A stretch of DNA of 64,000 bases from contig NZ_FOXJ01000001.1 in assembly GCF_900115685.1 (NCBI RefSeq), forward strand, positions 434,001-498,000. Reading direction: 5' to 3'. Positions 8,253 through 16,715 of the stretch are shown here, piece by piece (position 1 is the stretch's first letter; the number at the start of each line of letters is the position of its first letter). The translations under genes and the position numbers were made by a program. This stretch comes from Variovorax sp. 770b2. Its GTDB lineage: Bacteria; Pseudomonadota; Gammaproteobacteria; Burkholderiales; Burkholderiaceae_C. The notes under the pieces are model-generated. The model ran no database searches. It had not been told where the DNA came from and saw only the letters and a program-made list of their open reading frames with translations.

Positions 8253-9144
8253 CTTTTTCGGGCGGCGCGATCAGGTGCTCGAGCATGCGCCGCGCGTTGA
8301 TCGGCAGGTCTTCCGGCGAGCGCACGCAGGCCATCAGCGTGCGCTCGGCCCAGGCGTCGGCGAGCGAGGCGCGGGCGATCTTCATCGAGCGGGCGCAGCG
8401 CTCGGCCGCGGTCTGCGGCACGATGCCCACACCGATGCCGTACTCGACCATGCGGCACACCGCCTCGAAGTTGCGCACGCGCACGCGGTAGGCCAGGTGC
8501 TTGCCGAGGGCGCGCACGTGGCCGGTCAGCAGCTGCTGCAGCGCGGTGTCTGCGGGCAGGCCCACGAATTCATCGTCGACCACTTCGGCCAGATGCACGC
8601 GCCGGCGCGCGGCCAGCGCGTGGCCGCGCGGCATCACGAGCACGAGGTCGTCGCGGCGGAAGGGATGGCATTCGAGGCCCTCGCTGTCGATGGCGTCCGA
8701 GACGATGCCGATGTCGCACAGGCCCGCGCGCAACGCATCGACGGTGTCGGGGCTCGGGCGCTCCTCCAGGTCGACCGAGATGCGCGGATGCTGCGCGAGA
8801 AAGCGGCTCAGCACCTCGGGCAGGTGCTCGGTCAGCGCTGAGGTGCCGCACATGAAGCGCACGTGGCCCTTCAGGCCCTGGCCGTACTCGCCTAGCTCGC
8901 CGCGCAGCCGCTCCATCTGCTGGAGCACGACGCGCGCGTGGTGCAGCAGCGTGCGGCCGGCCTCGGTGGGGCGCACGCCCTGGGCGTGGCGGGTGAGGAG
9001 GGGGCTGCCGAGCGCGTCTTCCATGCCGCGCACGCGCTGGCTGGCCGAGGCGAGCGTCATGTGCGAGCGCTCCGCGCCGGCCGTGAGGCTGCCGGCCTCG
9101 ACGACGTGGATGAACAGGCGCAGGTCGGTGAGATCGAATCGCAT
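8239..9144 (-). CDS. LysR-family transcriptional regulator
   Basis: This 301-aa protein has the LysR layout: a winged helix-turn-helix in residues 1-62 (DLRLFIHVVEAGSL start, then a MTLASASQRVRGMEDALGSPLL recognition region and PTEAGRTLL linker helix), then a periplasmic-binding-like effector domain. The ATG at 9144 is chosen as the usual LysR start; four extra residues are possible. It is convergent with the epimerase gene and divergent from the TauE/SafE exporter 101 bases away, so it most likely controls the exporter and itself. A 10-bp palindrome in that gap is a candidate operator. Confidence 0.88.
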   Translation of the reverse strand: MRFDLTDLRLFIHVVEAGSLTAGAERSHMTLASASQRVRGMEDALGSPLLTRHAQGVRPTEAGRTLLHHARVVLQQMERLRGELGEYGQGLKGHVRFMCGTSALTEHLPEVLSRFLAQHPRISVDLEERPSPDTVDALRAGLCDIGIVSDAIDSEGLECHPFRRDDLVLVMPRGHALAARRRVHLAEVVDDEFVGLPADTALQQLLTGHVRALGKHLAYRVRVRNFEAVCRMVEYGIGVGIVPQTAAERCARSMKIARASLADAWAERTLMACVRSPEDLPINARRMLEHLIAPPEKATKK

Positions 9145-9165
9145 GGTGAGCCGCAAGGTAGCACG

Positions 9166-9192
9166 CCAGCCTCAGCCTGTGCCTGAGGCTGG
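9166..9192. promoter_or_regulatory. Palindromic candidate operator between LysR and exporter genes
   Basis: A perfect 10-bp inverted repeat CCAGCCTCAG-N7-CTGAGGCTGG lies between divergent start codons. Position and symmetry fit a regulator binding site. It is not the textbook T-N11-A LysR box, so it is a candidate only; it could also fold as a hairpin in the exporter leader. Confidence 0.4.
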
Positions 9193-9245
9193 GTGCGCGA
9201 ATGCCGCATTTCCAGTGGCCGGCCCGGCCGGCAGACTCGGCGGCA

Positions 9246-10007
9246 ATGACGATTTTTTCGAACGAACTGACGGCGGGCCACTGGGCCGCGGCTGCCGCCG
9301 TATTTCTTCTGGCCGGGGTGATCAAGGGCGTGATCGGGCTCGGGCTGCCGACCGTGTCGATGGCGCTGCTCGCGCTCTGGATGCCGCCGGTGCGGGCGGC
9401 CGCGCTGCTGATCGTGCCTTCGCTCGTCACGAACATCTGGCAAACCGGGCCGCGCGCGAGCTTCGGGGCTGTGCTGCGGCGCATTGGCGGCATGCAGGCG
9501 GGGATCGTGGTGGGCACGCTGGGCGGGGCGCTGTGGCTCGGCGCGCCGGGTGGTGCATGGGCGTCGGTGGCGCTCGGCGTGGCGCTGGTCGCCTATGCGC
9601 TCTGGGGGCTCACGGGGCGGCAGCTGCACGCACCCGCGGCGCACGAGTGGTGGCTCGGGCCGCTGGTGGGCGTTGCGACCGGACTGGTGACGGCCGTGAC
9701 CGGCGTGTTTGCGGTGCCGGCCGTGCCTTATCTGCAGGCGCTCGGATTCCAGCGCGATTCGCTGATCCAGGCGATGGGGATTTCGTTCACCACCTCGACC
9801 GTGGTGCTGGGCATCGGTCTCGCGGGCAACGGGGGCTATCCGATGGCGGCGGTGGGCGGGTCGGTCGCGATGCTGGTGCCGGCGATCGTCGGGATGGTGG
9901 CCGGGACGTGGCTGCGGCAGAAGCTGCCGGTGGCGGTGTTCAAGCGCTGTTTCCTGATCGGGCTGGCGCTGCTGGGGGCTTACATGACGCTGCGCGCCAT
10001 CGCCTGA
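9246..10007 (+). CDS. TauE/SafE family membrane exporter
   Basis: This 253-aa integral membrane protein has about eight hydrophobic segments in two halves and the family pattern FLAGVIKGVIGLGLPTVS at residues 17-34, with the pseudo-repeat GVATGLVTAVTGVFAVPAVPYLQALGF in the second half. The family moves sulfite, sulfoacetate or other small organosulfur anions. The ATG at 9246 leaves the first helix close to the N-terminus; no strong ribosome-binding site is visible, so the start is moderately sure. It is divergent from the LysR gene and probably regulated by it. Confidence 0.82.
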   Translation: MTIFSNELTAGHWAAAAAVFLLAGVIKGVIGLGLPTVSMALLALWMPPVRAAALLIVPSLVTNIWQTGPRASFGAVLRRIGGMQAGIVVGTLGGALWLGAPGGAWASVALGVALVAYALWGLTGRQLHAPAAHEWWLGPLVGVATGLVTAVTGVFAVPAVPYLQALGFQRDSLIQAMGISFTTSTVVLGIGLAGNGGYPMAAVGGSVAMLVPAIVGMVAGTWLRQKLPVAVFKRCFLIGLALLGAYMTLRAIA

Positions 10008-10011
10008 TTCG

Positions 10012-10488
10012 TCAGGCGACGGGCAGCAGGGCGGCGCGCACGCGCTCGATGGTCTGGCGGTAGGGCAGGGCGAAATCGTCGAGGGTGTCGTCGGCGCCGA
10101 GCCAGCGGAAGGAAAACACCAGGCCTTCTTCTTCGGGACTGCCCGTGGCCATGTGCTCGAAAGTCTCGGGCAACGGGCCCTCGGCGCGCATCAGGAACAG
10201 GTGCCAGAGCTGCGGATGGCGGTGCGTGTTGCCCTCGACGCCGGCTTCGCATTCGCGGTCCAGCGTGCCGAGCGGCTGCAGCGCGCCCGTGAAGTCGATG
10301 CCCGATTCCTCGAGCAGTTCGCGCCGCACCGCCACCTCGGGCGACTCGCCGGGCTCGATGGTGCCCTTGGGCAACTGCGTGTTGCCGTCCCCGGGGTGGC
10401 GAAACACCAGCAGCCGGCCCCGCGCGTCGACCAGGCAGGCGCAGGCCTTGAGGATCGGATCGGAGGGGCTGGGGCTGCCGTCGCTCAT
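10012..10488 (-). CDS. Nudix hydrolase
   Basis: This 158-aa protein has a clear Nudix box starting at GTIEPGESPEVAVRRELLEESGI (GX5EX7REUXEEXGU), which binds the divalent metal and cleaves nucleoside-diphosphate-linked substrates. It is similar in length to (di)nucleoside polyphosphate hydrolases, but the substrate is not determined. Its ATG overlaps the yqeY stop codon (ATGA), so it is translated as part of the rpsU-yqeY transcript. Confidence 0.85.
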   Translation of the reverse strand: MSDGSPSPSDPILKACACLVDARGRLLVFRHPGDGNTQLPKGTIEPGESPEVAVRRELLEESGIDFTGALQPLGTLDRECEAGVEGNTHRHPQLWHLFLMRAEGPLPETFEHMATGSPEEEGLVFSFRWLGADDTLDDFALPYRQTIERVRAALLPVA

Positions 10489-10937
10489 CAGGCGCCCGTC
10501 AGTGCGGCCTTGACCGCTGCGCTGACCTGGCCCATGTCGGCCTTGCCGGCCAGGCGGGTCTTGACCACGCCCATCACCTTGCCCATGTCGCCGGGGCCGC
10601 TGGCGCCCAGCTCGGCCACGATGGCCTTCACGGCGGCAACGGTTTCGTCGGCGCTCATGCGCTGGGGCAGGTAGACCTCCAGCACCTTGATCTCGGCGGC
10701 TTCCTTGTCGGCCAGGTCGATGCGGCCACCGGTGGTGAACGCGGCGATGGAGTCCTTGCGCTGCTTGACCATCTTGTCCACGATGGCCACGACCATGGCG
10801 TCGTCCAGCTCCACGCGCTCGTCGACTTCCTTCTGCTTCAGGGCGGCGAGCAGCAGGCGGATGGTGCCCAGGCGCTCGGAGTCCTTGGCGCGCATCGCCG
10901 TCTTCATGTCTTCGGTGATCTGTTCTTTGAGTGTCAT
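10488..10937 (-). CDS. yqeY: GatB/YqeY domain protein
   Basis: This 149-aa protein begins MTLKEQITEDMKTAMRAKDSERLGTIRLLLAALK and ends with the GDMGKVMGVVKTRLAGKADMGQVSAAVK module seen in YqeY and the C-terminal tail of GatB. It is thought to contact tRNA, but no enzymatic role is settled. It directly follows rpsU, a conserved arrangement in Proteobacteria. GAAAGG stands before the ATG. A terminator lies between rpsU and this gene. Confidence 0.88.
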   Translation of the reverse strand: MTLKEQITEDMKTAMRAKDSERLGTIRLLLAALKQKEVDERVELDDAMVVAIVDKMVKQRKDSIAAFTTGGRIDLADKEAAEIKVLEVYLPQRMSADETVAAVKAIVAELGASGPGDMGKVMGVVKTRLAGKADMGQVSAAVKAALTGA

Positions 10938-10950
10938 GTCAGCCTTTCGG

Positions 10951-10988
10951 AAAAAACAAAAGCCGCGGCAGGTTTCCCTGGCGCGGCT
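10951..10988 (-). terminator. Intrinsic terminator between rpsU and yqeY
   Basis: Read on the minus strand, AGCCGCG-C-CAGG, loop GAAA, then CCTG-C-CGCGGCT is followed by TTTTGTTTTTT. The stem is perfect apart from one C-C mismatch. It would end most rpsU transcripts and allow partial readthrough into yqeY. Confidence 0.8.
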
Positions 10989-11045
10989 GAGGCAACGGGG
11001 CGCTGGCGGTGACTTTCGTCAAGGGCCAGCTGCCCGGGGCGTTGC

Positions 11046-11258
11046 TTAGTACAGCTTCTTGGGGAGCTGCATGCTGCGCACGCGCTTGTAGTGGCGCTTG
11101 ACGGCGGCTGCCTTCTTGCGCTTGCGCTCGGCGGTCGGCTTCTCGTAGAACTCGCGGGCGCGCAGGTCGGTCAGCAGGCCGAGCTTTTCGATGGTGCGCT
11201 TGAAGCGACGCAGAGCGACGTCGAAGGGCTCGTTTTCTTTAACGCGGATGGTGGTCAT
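11046..11258 (-). CDS. rpsU: 30S ribosomal protein S21
   Basis: This 70-aa basic protein begins [21 protein letters not shown] and ends in [13 protein letters not shown], the standard S21 sequence. It sits at the 30S platform near the 3' end of 16S rRNA and helps select the initiation site. The ATG at 11258 is the family start; a longer in-frame extension upstream is not conserved-looking. An intrinsic terminator follows directly. Confidence 0.96.
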
Positions 11259-11368
11259 TGATGAATCGTTGAACTGAAGTTGGCTCGGGGAGATCGAGGC
11301 CCAAAGCCGGGGTTCCTCAACTGAAATCTTTGGTGGCCGTTGAGGGAAGGCCAAAAGTTAGCCCGCGA

Positions 11369-12604
11369 TTATAGCGCGGTTGCGCACGCATGGGCGCTCG
11401 CCCAGGCCCATTGGAAGTTGTATCCGCCCAACCAGCCCGTCACATCGACCACTTCGCCGATGAAATACAGGCCCGGCTGCTTCGATTCCATCGTCTGGGA
11501 CGACAGATCGCGGGTGTCGACGCCGCCTGCGGTGACTTCGGCTTTCTTGTAGCCCTCGGTGCCGCCGGGCGTGATCTGCCATCGGGCGATGCGCTCGGAC
11601 AGCGCCGCCAGCGCCTTGTCGGCCGCCTCGTTGACGGGCCGCTGCAGGGCCGGGTCCTGCCCGACCCAGGCGTCCGCCAGCCGGGAGGGCACGAGCGTGG
11701 CCAGTTCGTTGGCGATGCGCTTTTTCGAGCGCAGCTTGGCCTCGCCCAGCGCCTCGGCCACGTCCGTGCCGGGCGCGAAATCGATCGTGAGCGGGGCGCC
11801 CGGCTTCCAGTAGCTCGAAATCTGCAGCACGGCCGGACCGGAAAGGCCGCGGTGGGTGAACAGCAGGTCTTCGAGAAAAGCCGTCTTTTCCTTCTTGGCC
11901 CCGGTTTCGATCCGCACCGGCAGCGCCAGCCCGGCCAGTTCGGCATACGGCGCCCAGCCTTCGCCGCCGAAGGTCAGCGGCACGAGCGCAGGGCGGGGCG
12001 CGATGACGCGCAGGCCGAACTGTTCGGCGAGGCGGTAGCCGAAGTCGGTGGCACCGATCTGGGGGATCGACAGGCCGCCGGTCGCGATCACCAGCTTCGG
12101 CGTCTCGATGGCGCCTCGATCACTATCAATTCGATAGCTTCCGGCGCCCGCTGCATCGGCGGTTGCCGGAGAAAAAACAATGTTCCCCAGCTTGCACGGC
12201 TGCCACCGCGTCACCCCGCCGGCGGCGCATTCCGCCAGCAGCATGTCCACGATCTGCTGCGAGGAGCCGTCGCAGAACAACTGCCCCTTGTGCTTTTCGT
12301 GAAAGGCGATGCCGTGCTTGTGCACCAGCTCGATGAACTGCTGCGGCGCATAGCGCGACAGCGCCGAGCGGCAGAAATTCGGGTTGTCGCCGATGAAGTG
12401 GCGCTGGGGCGCCCGCACGTCGAGGTCGCGGTTGGTGAAATTGGCCCGCCCGCCGCCCGAGATGCGGATCTTCTCGCCCACCTTCTCGCTGTGGTCGACC
12501 AGGAGCACCTTCAGCCCGCGCTGGCCCGCCACGCCGGCGCAGAAGAGCCCGGCCGCACCGGCGCCGACCACGACGACATCGAACTGGAGGAAAGCGGCGC
12601 TCAA
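11369..12604 (-). CDS. HI0933/YhiN-family flavoprotein (NAD(P)/FAD-dependent oxidoreductase)
   Basis: This protein of about 411 aa has the N-terminal FAD-binding VVVVGAGAAGLFCA motif, the HI0933-specific ISGGGRANFTN segment, the FGYRLAEQFGL region and a C-terminal TAGGVDTRDLSSQTMESK and GYNFQWAWASA block that closes the FAD site. The family's substrate is unknown. No ATG lies before the Rossmann strand. A TTG at 12604 is proposed because it gives the family's usual N-terminal length; an in-frame CTG at 12613 is an alternative. It follows the lipoprotein gene by 5 bases. Confidence 0.85.
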   Translation of the reverse strand: MSAAFLQFDVVVVGAGAAGLFCAGVAGQRGLKVLLVDHSEKVGEKIRISGGGRANFTNRDLDVRAPQRHFIGDNPNFCRSALSRYAPQQFIELVHKHGIAFHEKHKGQLFCDGSSQQIVDMLLAECAAGGVTRWQPCKLGNIVFSPATADAAGAGSYRIDSDRGAIETPKLVIATGGLSIPQIGATDFGYRLAEQFGLRVIAPRPALVPLTFGGEGWAPYAELAGLALPVRIETGAKKEKTAFLEDLLFTHRGLSGPAVLQISSYWKPGAPLTIDFAPGTDVAEALGEAKLRSKKRIANELATLVPSRLADAWVGQDPALQRPVNEAADKALAALSERIARWQITPGGTEGYKKAEVTAGGVDTRDLSSQTMESKQPGLYFIGEVVDVTGWLGGYNFQWAWASAHACATAL

Positions 12605-12609
12605 GACGG

Positions 12610-13401
12610 TCAGGGCCCATCGGCCGCCAGGACCGGCGGCGCGTTGTACTTCAGGTGCCCGATGTAGCGCAGCGGCTGCGTGGCGGCGATGGAAGGCACG
12701 TCGCCCTCGCGCATGTGCAGCAGGTCGGCCGGACTCACCCAGCGCGGATCGGCCGCGGTGATCGGCAGGCCCGCCTGGCGGTAGGCCTCCAGCACGAACT
12801 GCGAGCAGAAGAACTGGTCGTCGCGGCTCGCACCCAGCTGCACCATGGCCATGCCGCTGATGCAGAAATTGCTCACCGAGGCCGGGATCAGCGGCAGCTC
12901 GCACAGCCGCCGGTTCAGCACGAAGGGCGCGTTCAGCAGCACGCCGGTGGTGTTGTAGCGCGCGCCCACCTGCGAATTGGCCCAGGCGCGCAGCCTGGCG
13001 ACGCCCGCGTCGTCGAGGCCGGGCACGCGAAAGGCCACCACCATCTGTTCTTCGGCCACCACGTCGGCCAGGGGGCGGGCGCGCACGCCCGTTCCCACGG
13101 CTTCGGCGATCAGCCCGTCGCCCAGGTACAGCACCGCATGGCTCACCGGCGAGAAGGTGCCCAGCCGGATGCCGAAGGAATTGACCGTGGCAATCGAGGT
13201 CAGGAGGATGTCGCCCGCCTCCAGTGCCTTGGCCGTGATGAGCTCGCCGCCGTTGCCCGGCGCGATGACCGAGCTCTGCACCCGCAGGCGCAGGCCGTTG
13301 TCCTTGGAGGGCATGTCCAGCCGGGTGGCGCAGGCCGAAAGCAACAGCGCTGCACCCGCCGCGGCCACGAGCGCGGCGGCACGAAGAACGGCGCGCATCA
13401 T
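12610..13401 (-). CDS. YiiX/YebB-like papain-fold (NlpC/P60-type) lipoprotein
   Basis: This 263-aa protein starts with a lipoprotein signal ending in the lipobox LLLSAC, with Cys24 as the lipidated residue. The mature part resembles permuted NlpC/P60 (YiiX-like) hydrolases: AGDILLTS, then SHAVLYLGDGLIAEA with the candidate catalytic His, and FFCSQFVLEAYRQAGLP with the candidate Cys. Such proteins cleave or bind amide or ester bonds in the envelope; the substrate is not known. The ATG overlaps the stop of the fatty-acid-hydroxylase-like gene (ATGATGA), so the two are coupled. AAAGG precedes the start. Confidence 0.78.
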   Translation of the reverse strand: MMRAVLRAAALVAAAGAALLLSACATRLDMPSKDNGLRLRVQSSVIAPGNGGELITAKALEAGDILLTSIATVNSFGIRLGTFSPVSHAVLYLGDGLIAEAVGTGVRARPLADVVAEEQMVVAFRVPGLDDAGVARLRAWANSQVGARYNTTGVLLNAPFVLNRRLCELPLIPASVSNFCISGMAMVQLGASRDDQFFCSQFVLEAYRQAGLPITAADPRWVSPADLLHMREGDVPSIAATQPLRYIGHLKYNAPPVLAADGP

Positions 13402-14522
13402 CCTTTCCAGACGAACGGGAATTTCAACTGCTTGAAGAAGCCGTTGGGCACGTAGTCGCCCAGCACGCCGTACTTCTCGGGCCAGAGCTTGGTGCTCTTC
13501 ACCGCGGTGCCGAAGAGGTAGTCGAGGAAGGCGTAGTGCGCCGAATAGTTCTTGTCGAGCGCCTCGATGTCCTGGCTGTGGTGCCAGTGGTGGAAGTTGG
13601 GCGTGACGATGAGGTAGCGCAGCGGCCCCAGGCGCACGCTCACGTTGCAGTGGTTGAACACGGCCTGGAAGCCGACCACCACGATGTAGGCGTCGATCAC
13701 TTCCTTGCTGAAGCCCAGCACGTAGATCGGCGCGAGCACCAGCGTGCGCGTGATCAGGAGTTCCAGGATGTGCTGGCGCGAGCCGGCCATCCAGTCCATG
13801 CTCTTGACGCTGTGGTGCACCGCGTGCAGGCGCCACAGCACCGGCACCTCGTGGTAGGCGCGGTGCGTCCAGTACTGCACGAGGTCGGCCACCAGGATGA
13901 TCAGCAAAATACCGGCCCAGAACGGCAGGTTGCCCACCCAGCCGCGGATGCCGTCGTTGGCCGCCCAGCCGAAGAGCTTGTGCACCATGAGGTTGGTGGC
14001 CAGCAGCACGAAGCCCACGATCATGTGGTTCACCACGAAGTGGTGGAAATCGGTCTGCCACTCTTCGCGGAACACCGGCTGGTCCTTGCGCAGCGCGAAC
14101 AGCTTCTCGATGAAGATGAAGATCAGCGACGAGCCCAGCAGGTCGAGGATGAACCAGTCCAGCCCGATGTACGGCGTGTTGTCCGCGAAGTCGTGCACCG
14201 GCACCTTGTGTCCGCCCAGCAGTGCCGAGGCCGCCACCAGCAGGAACGCGGCCGACGAAAGCCAGCGCGAGCGGTTGAAGATGATGTTGACCAGCGAGAG
14301 CCCGCCCGCGACCACCATGGCCGCCAGCAGGATGTAGCGCATCACGTCGACGTTGTAGCTCTTGCGCAGCTCCGGCGTGGTGAGGTACTGCGGAAAGTGG
14401 AAGGCCAGCACGCCCAGGAAGCACAGGATGCCCAGGCTCAGGGCGATGGTGCCGGTGACCAGGCCTCGGCCGCGCTGCAGCTGGCCGTGGCTCCCCGTGA
14501 AATCGTTCAGTTTGTCGAGCAT
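13398..14522 (-). CDS. Fatty acid hydroxylase / sterol desaturase superfamily membrane protein
   Basis: This 374-aa membrane protein has about six hydrophobic segments and the superfamily histidine clusters that bind a di-iron centre: HRAYHE, HAVHHS and HHWHHS, with additional His in DFHHFVVNH. Members hydroxylate or desaturate lipid substrates such as fatty acids, sterols or hopanoid and ornithine lipids. The ATG at 14522 has an AGAGAGAGG-rich ribosome-binding region. It is translationally coupled to the papain-like lipoprotein, which suggests a shared role in envelope lipid modification. That role is inferred. Confidence 0.85.
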   Translation of the reverse strand: MLDKLNDFTGSHGQLQRGRGLVTGTIALSLGILCFLGVLAFHFPQYLTTPELRKSYNVDVMRYILLAAMVVAGGLSLVNIIFNRSRWLSSAAFLLVAASALLGGHKVPVHDFADNTPYIGLDWFILDLLGSSLIFIFIEKLFALRKDQPVFREEWQTDFHHFVVNHMIVGFVLLATNLMVHKLFGWAANDGIRGWVGNLPFWAGILLIILVADLVQYWTHRAYHEVPVLWRLHAVHHSVKSMDWMAGSRQHILELLITRTLVLAPIYVLGFSKEVIDAYIVVVGFQAVFNHCNVSVRLGPLRYLIVTPNFHHWHHSQDIEALDKNYSAHYAFLDYLFGTAVKSTKLWPEKYGVLGDYVPNGFFKQLKFPFVWKG

Positions 14523-14587
14523 GTCCGCCTCTCTCTCTATCGCTTGTGCTTTGTTGGAGCGCGATTTTAGGCGGCGTAGGAAAAATC

Positions 14588-15478
14588 TCACATAGGCCGA
14601 ACGGCCCGCCGCCGCAACAGCGCCGCCGCGCCCAGCGCCACGGCCATGACCAGCAGCGAAACGACGGTGGTCACCGTCCCCAGCGCATAGATCGAGGGCG
14701 TGGTGACCGTCGAGGTCAGGCCCTGCAATTCGAGCGGCAGCGTGTTGACGTCGCCGATCGCCTGCGAGGTGCGGGCGATCTCGTCCCAGGACAGCGTGAA
14801 GCCGAACATGCCGATGCCCACGATCGAGGGGCCGATCAGCGGCAGCACCACGAAGCGGAAGGCCTGCCACGGCGTGGCGCCCAGGTCGCGCGCAGCTTCC
14901 TCGTAGGCCGGGTTGAAGCGGTTGAACACCGCGAACATGATGAGCAGGCCGAAGGGCAGCGTCCACGTCAGGTGCGCGCCGAGCGCTGAGCTGAAGAGGC
15001 CGAGCGCCGTGCCGTAGCCTTCGAGCAGCGTGGTGGCGTCCATGGCCGTGAGCACGCCCTTGATGCCGGTATCGAGCAGCCGGAACTGCAGTCCGATGCC
15101 CAGCGAAATGATGATCGACGGCATGATCAGGCTGGCCACCGTGACGAAGAAAAGCGCGTTGCCGCCCCTGAGCTTCTTGCGGAAAGCGAGCCCGGCCAGC
15201 ACCGACAGCACCACGGTGAACGCCATCACCACCGCGCCCAGCGCCAGCGAGCGCCTGAAGGCCGCGCCGATGTCGACGGTGCCCAGCCCTTCGGCCAGCT
15301 TGTAGAACCAGTGCAGCGAGACGCCGCGCAGCGGAAAGGTCAGGCCGCCCTCGGGCCCCTGGAAGCTCAGCACGAAGATCGTGATCATCGGGCCGTAGAG
15401 GAACAGCACGAAGAGGGCGAACACGATCGCCAATGGCCAGAAGCCGGGGGCGCGTTGTTCTCTGATGGGTGAGCTCAT
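14588..15478 (-). CDS. ABC transporter permease, PotC-like (polyamine-type importer)
   Basis: This 296-aa inner-membrane protein has six predicted helices and the ABC-import permease EAA loop (YEEAARDLGATPWQAFRFVVLPLIGPSIVGIG), which docks to the ATPase. It is close in style to PotC/YdcV of spermidine/putrescine importers. The ATG at 15478 has AAGGA five bases upstream. It is the last gene of an ATPase, binding protein, permease, permease set, but unusually stands 303 bases from the first permease gene, across a large inverted repeat. Confidence 0.87.
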   Translation of the reverse strand: MSSPIREQRAPGFWPLAIVFALFVLFLYGPMITIFVLSFQGPEGGLTFPLRGVSLHWFYKLAEGLGTVDIGAAFRRSLALGAVVMAFTVVLSVLAGLAFRKKLRGGNALFFVTVASLIMPSIIISLGIGLQFRLLDTGIKGVLTAMDATTLLEGYGTALGLFSSALGAHLTWTLPFGLLIMFAVFNRFNPAYEEAARDLGATPWQAFRFVVLPLIGPSIVGIGMFGFTLSWDEIARTSQAIGDVNTLPLELQGLTSTVTTPSIYALGTVTTVVSLLVMAVALGAAALLRRRAVRPM

Positions 15479-15506
15479 GGGGTCCTTCGGGGCGTGTGCA
15501 CAGGCC

Positions 15507-15727
15507 ACCGGGTACTTCCCTCCGCGAATGTCCCCCGGCCTGCAGCCTCCTCCTTTATTTCGCTGCGGGAAGCACCCGATGCCCTGTGCACCTGGGCACG
15601 CGGCCGGTGTGCAGCGATCAACGACTGTTCTGAAAAACGAGCACGCCGATGGGGTGCCTTGCGCAGCGAAATCAAGGGGGAGCCCGAAGGGCGGAGGACA
15701 TTCGCGGAGCAAGGTACCCCGTCGGCG
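15507..15727. repeat. Large imperfect inverted repeat between two permease genes
   Basis: Two arms of about 75 bases (15507-15583 and 15648-15727) are reverse complements with most positions matching by eye. The shared blocks include CTCCGCGAATGTCC and ATTTCGCTGCG, and the loop is about 65 bases. It fills the 303-base space between co-directional permease genes, which otherwise shows no gene. It looks like an intergenic repeat family inserted in the operon, or a long hairpin that could affect mRNA levels of the distal permease. Confidence 0.7.
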
Positions 15728-15781
15728 GGATCGCGCCCTGAACGACCCCGCACGATTCGAACACTGGCGCACAGGAGCACT

Positions 15782-16699
15782 TCAAAGCTCCTTGCGAATA
15801 TCGACCAGCCGGGTGAGGCCCCAGATGATCATCAGCACCACCGCCAGCAAAATCATCGCGTTGGCCGCGGCCAGCGGAAACTGCAGGTACGAGGTCTGCA
15901 CCTGGATGATCTTGCCGATGGAGGCGATCTGCTGCCCGCCCATCACGCCGATGGTCACGAAGTCGCCCATCACGATGGTGATGACGAAGATCGAGCCGAT
16001 CAGGATGCCCGTGCGCGACAGCGGCACCACCACGTTCCACAGCGTCTGCCAGCCCGAGGCGCCCGCGTCGCTGGCCGCTTCGAGCAGCGACCGGTCGATG
16101 CGCATCATGCTGTTGAAGATCGGCACGATCATGAACATCGTGTAGAGGTGCACGAAGGCCAGCACCACCGAGAAATCGGAGAACAGCAGCCACTCGACCG
16201 GCTGGTTCACCAGGCCCGCGCCCATCAGCGCCTGGTTGACCAGGCCGTTGCGCCCCAAGAGCGGCACCCACGAGATCATGCGGATCACGTTCGAGGTCCA
16301 GAAGGGCACCGTGCACAGCACGAACAGCACCGTCTGCACCGTCGAGGAGCGCACGTGGAACGCAAGGAAGTACGCGACCGAAAAGCCGACGAGCAGCGTG
16401 ATGCCCCACACCAGCACGCAGAACTTGAAGGTGCTCAGGTACGTGTTGAGCGTGACGCACAGGTCGCCGTTGTCGGTGAGGTGCGAGCACCCCTCGAACA
16501 GGCTCAGGTAGTTGCGCAGCGTGACCGCGGGGATGAGCTCGTACTCGTTGAAATTCCACAGGCTGACCATCGCGACCAGCGCCAGTGGAATCAAGAAGAA
16601 CAACAGGAACACCAGCGCGAACGGCGCCGCCTGCCACCACGCCTTCACGGTGTGGAGCGGGTCGGCGGCGGCGGAGGCGCGGGTGGCGGGAGCGCTCAC
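15782..16699 (-). CDS. ABC transporter permease, PotB-like (polyamine-type importer)
   Basis: This 305-aa inner-membrane permease has six predicted helices. The EAA loop is at LLEAASDAGASGWQTLWNVVVPLSRTGILIG, and there is a long periplasmic segment with two Cys (CSHLTDNGDLC) between helices 1 and 2. It is the PotB-type partner of the downstream permease. It starts 16 bases after the binding-protein stop and so is in the same transcript. The substrate class (polyamine or related cation) is known for the family but not proven here. Confidence 0.87.
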   Translation of the reverse strand: MSAPATRASAAADPLHTVKAWWQAAPFALVFLLFFLIPLALVAMVSLWNFNEYELIPAVTLRNYLSLFEGCSHLTDNGDLCVTLNTYLSTFKFCVLVWGITLLVGFSVAYFLAFHVRSSTVQTVLFVLCTVPFWTSNVIRMISWVPLLGRNGLVNQALMGAGLVNQPVEWLLFSDFSVVLAFVHLYTMFMIVPIFNSMMRIDRSLLEAASDAGASGWQTLWNVVVPLSRTGILIGSIFVITIVMGDFVTIGVMGGQQIASIGKIIQVQTSYLQFPLAAANAMILLAVVLMIIWGLTRLVDIRKEL

Positions 16700-16715
16700 G
16701 GGATCGGCGAGGCGG

